From assembly GCA_045629045.1 (NCBI GenBank), contig JAZQQM010000027.1, positions 116,201 to 180,200 on the forward strand: a DNA stretch of 64,000 nucleotides. The letters run 5' to 3'. Shown piece after piece: positions 62,969 through 64,000 of this stretch. The position numbers and the translations under genes are program-made. Within the stretch, counting starts at the first letter, position 1; each line of letters begins with the position of its first letter. This stretch comes from JAILLW01 sp045629045 (lineage in GTDB: Bacteria > Bacillota > Clostridia > Lachnospirales > Lachnospiraceae). A model generated the notes under the pieces. The model saw nothing but the letters and a program-made list of their open reading frames with translations, was not told where the DNA came from and did not search any database.

Positions 62969-63138
62969 ATGTTTTTAAAAGAATCCCAAAAATACTTAGA
63001 ATGATAACACCAACTTATCATTTTATTAATTACATCATCAGGTTCTACATCAAATATACTACAAAACTTATTCAAATCATTAACATTACTATCTACTAAA
63101 CTAACAACTAACGTATTATCAATATAATCATTATTCAT
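62947..63138 (-). CDS. small hypothetical protein downstream of rep
   Basis: The 63-residue protein starts MNNDYIDNTLVVSLVDSNVN and ends KNMKKPATC. It follows the replication initiator gene on the minus strand with a short gap, and GGAG seven bases upstream decides the start at 63138. The segment VDSNVNDLNKFCSIFDVEPDDVINKMI (in part) could be a small helical DNA-binding or copy-control protein, but this is speculation. Confidence 0.6.
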   Translation of the reverse strand: MNNDYIDNTLVVSLVDSNVNDLNKFCSIFDVEPDDVINKMISWCYHSKYFWDSFKNMKKPATC

Positions 63139-63139
63139 A

Positions 63140-63997
63140 CTAATTCTCCAATTCATAATAAGAAACTTTTAAATTATAATATCCGGTACATTCTATTGTT
63201 TTCTGAAATACTATTTCACGATTAAATGTGAGTATCATGTCTTCTATCTCCTGTGGAGATAGAACCAAATTAGTAACAACGGGTTCATCAAGGTTCCTTG
63301 ATGCCCAATATCTTTTTTTACCAAAAGTATTAAAACATAAATCCTTAGTAATATATTTACTAATATACGAAGAACAACGTCTTACGTCGTTGATCTTCGT
63401 TACTGTCGAAAAACCTAACTTATAATTACCTAAATTATATATCACGTTTCCGGAACTATCTTTGTGACCGGAATTAATCAATTTCATATTTCCAATATCT
63501 TTTAATAACCCATGAAAATGATATCTGCCCGACTTATGCAATTCCGGAACTAATATATATTTTAAATCCGGTGCATTTTTTCTTTTAAAATTATCTATCC
63601 ATTGAGATAACTTTTTTGAAACCAATTCATAATCAAAAGAATCAATTTTATTTGGGTCAAAAGTCAATGTTAAAAAATAATCCCAATCATTTGAACGTGC
63701 TATATCATATATGCAATTAATTGTACGATTTTTTGAACTTGCTAATGAACGTGCTGATTTAACCCCATTACCATCATTTATATCATCATCTACATTATCA
63801 TTATCAATATCTAAATCTGCATCACATCTATTATTATCTTCATTATCTAAATTATCACTCTTATAATTATTTACTTTATCTAAATCAGCAACGCAAAAAT
63901 CATCTTCATAACAGGCTCGTTTATTTACCAAATCACTATAAACTCGCACTTGCGTACCATATAGGTACTGTATGACTTTCACGTTGTAGGCCTGCAT
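63140..63997 (-). CDS. HUH-type rolling-circle replication initiator (Rep/G2P-like)
   Basis: Rep nicks one DNA strand at the origin through a tyrosine and starts rolling-circle copying. The 285-residue protein has three motifs: motif I FLTLTF (108-113), motif II with the metal-binding H-x-H pair His160/His162 in GRYHFHGLL, and motif III with the likely nucleophile Tyr211 and Lys214 in SSYISKYITK. The layout is like Rep of microviruses, inoviruses and small plasmids. An acidic Asn/Asp-rich segment (about 48-77) is unusual. An in-frame stop lies just before the ATG at 63997, so the gene is complete. Confidence 0.85.
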   Translation of the reverse strand: MQAYNVKVIQYLYGTQVRVYSDLVNKRACYEDDFCVADLDKVNNYKSDNLDNEDNNRCDADLDIDNDNVDDDINDGNGVKSARSLASSKNRTINCIYDIARSNDWDYFLTLTFDPNKIDSFDYELVSKKLSQWIDNFKRKNAPDLKYILVPELHKSGRYHFHGLLKDIGNMKLINSGHKDSSGNVIYNLGNYKLGFSTVTKINDVRRCSSYISKYITKDLCFNTFGKKRYWASRNLDEPVVTNLVLSPQEIEDMILTFNREIVFQKTIECTGYYNLKVSYYELEN

Positions 63998-64000
63998 TTA

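Overview
The window is AT-rich, gene-dense DNA that reads as a low-GC Firmicute, most probably a member of the Lachnospiraceae (Clostridia). Three things point there: the shape of the housekeeping clusters (rplU-prp-rpmA-obg, mreBCD-PBP2-rodA, lexA divergent from a yneA-like gene), lineage-typical proteins (a DUF5688 protein, a PBP2 of about 955 residues, an L27 with a cleavable N-terminus), and strong AAGGAG/GGAGG ribosome binding sites. This placement is inference from gene content; no rRNA gene is present to confirm it.

Layout. 0-4.7 kb: the end of rsmD, then coaD, a coiled-coil protein, a C-terminally anchored amidase, a small membrane protein, an RluA-type pseudouridine synthase and recU. 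4.7-9.6 kb: a histidine operon with two fusions (hisZ-hisG, and a degenerate HisF-like domain joined to hisI-hisE) behind a strong extended -10 promoter. 9.6-16.9 kb: a B12/radical SAM protein with its DUF2344 partner, RNase E/G, an L21 leader with rplU-prp-rpmA, obg, yhbY, yqeK and rsfS. 17-22.4 kb: a branched-chain amino acid ABC operon (livJHMGF) and a cytidylate-kinase-like gene. 22.5-26.4 kb: a TtcA-like enzyme, a tyrosine recombinase, an AI-2E family permease and a lipoprotein. 26.5-32.3 kb: a sugar ABC importer (binding protein and two permeases) followed by a YesM/YesN-like two-component system. 32.4-38.5 kb: lexA divergent from a yneA-like gene with LexA boxes, then MscS, YgjV-like, DUF1292, a GH13 protein that has lost its nucleophile, DUF5662 and GtrA. 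38.5-45.4 kb: miaB-mutS-mutL-miaA. 45.4-53.7 kb: mreB-mreC-mreD-PBP2-rodA, mgsA, a D,D-carboxypeptidase and a small P-loop protein. 53.8-59.4 kb: an HlyD-like protein, sepF, aroB-lspA-rluD, a second cytidylate-kinase-like gene and a small membrane protein.

From about 59.4 kb to the end the character changes. A gene-poor stretch of about 1.4 kb holds a degenerate tandem array, 16-bp direct repeats, a candidate minus-strand small RNA, and a decayed inverted copy of the gene that begins at 60797. After it come DUF5688 and other hypothetical genes and, on the minus strand at the right edge, a HUH-type rolling-circle replication initiator. I read this as one end of an integrated single-stranded-DNA-type element (plasmid- or phage-like) whose other end lies outside the window. 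It is the most unusual part of the sequence.

The core regions work together as expected. The mre/PBP2/rodA block builds the lateral wall, sepF serves division, and the lexA/yneA pair couples DNA damage to a division block. The sugar importer sits next to a two-component system that probably senses its substrate. Terminators placed after each ABC binding-protein gene suggest that these proteins are made in excess over their permeases.
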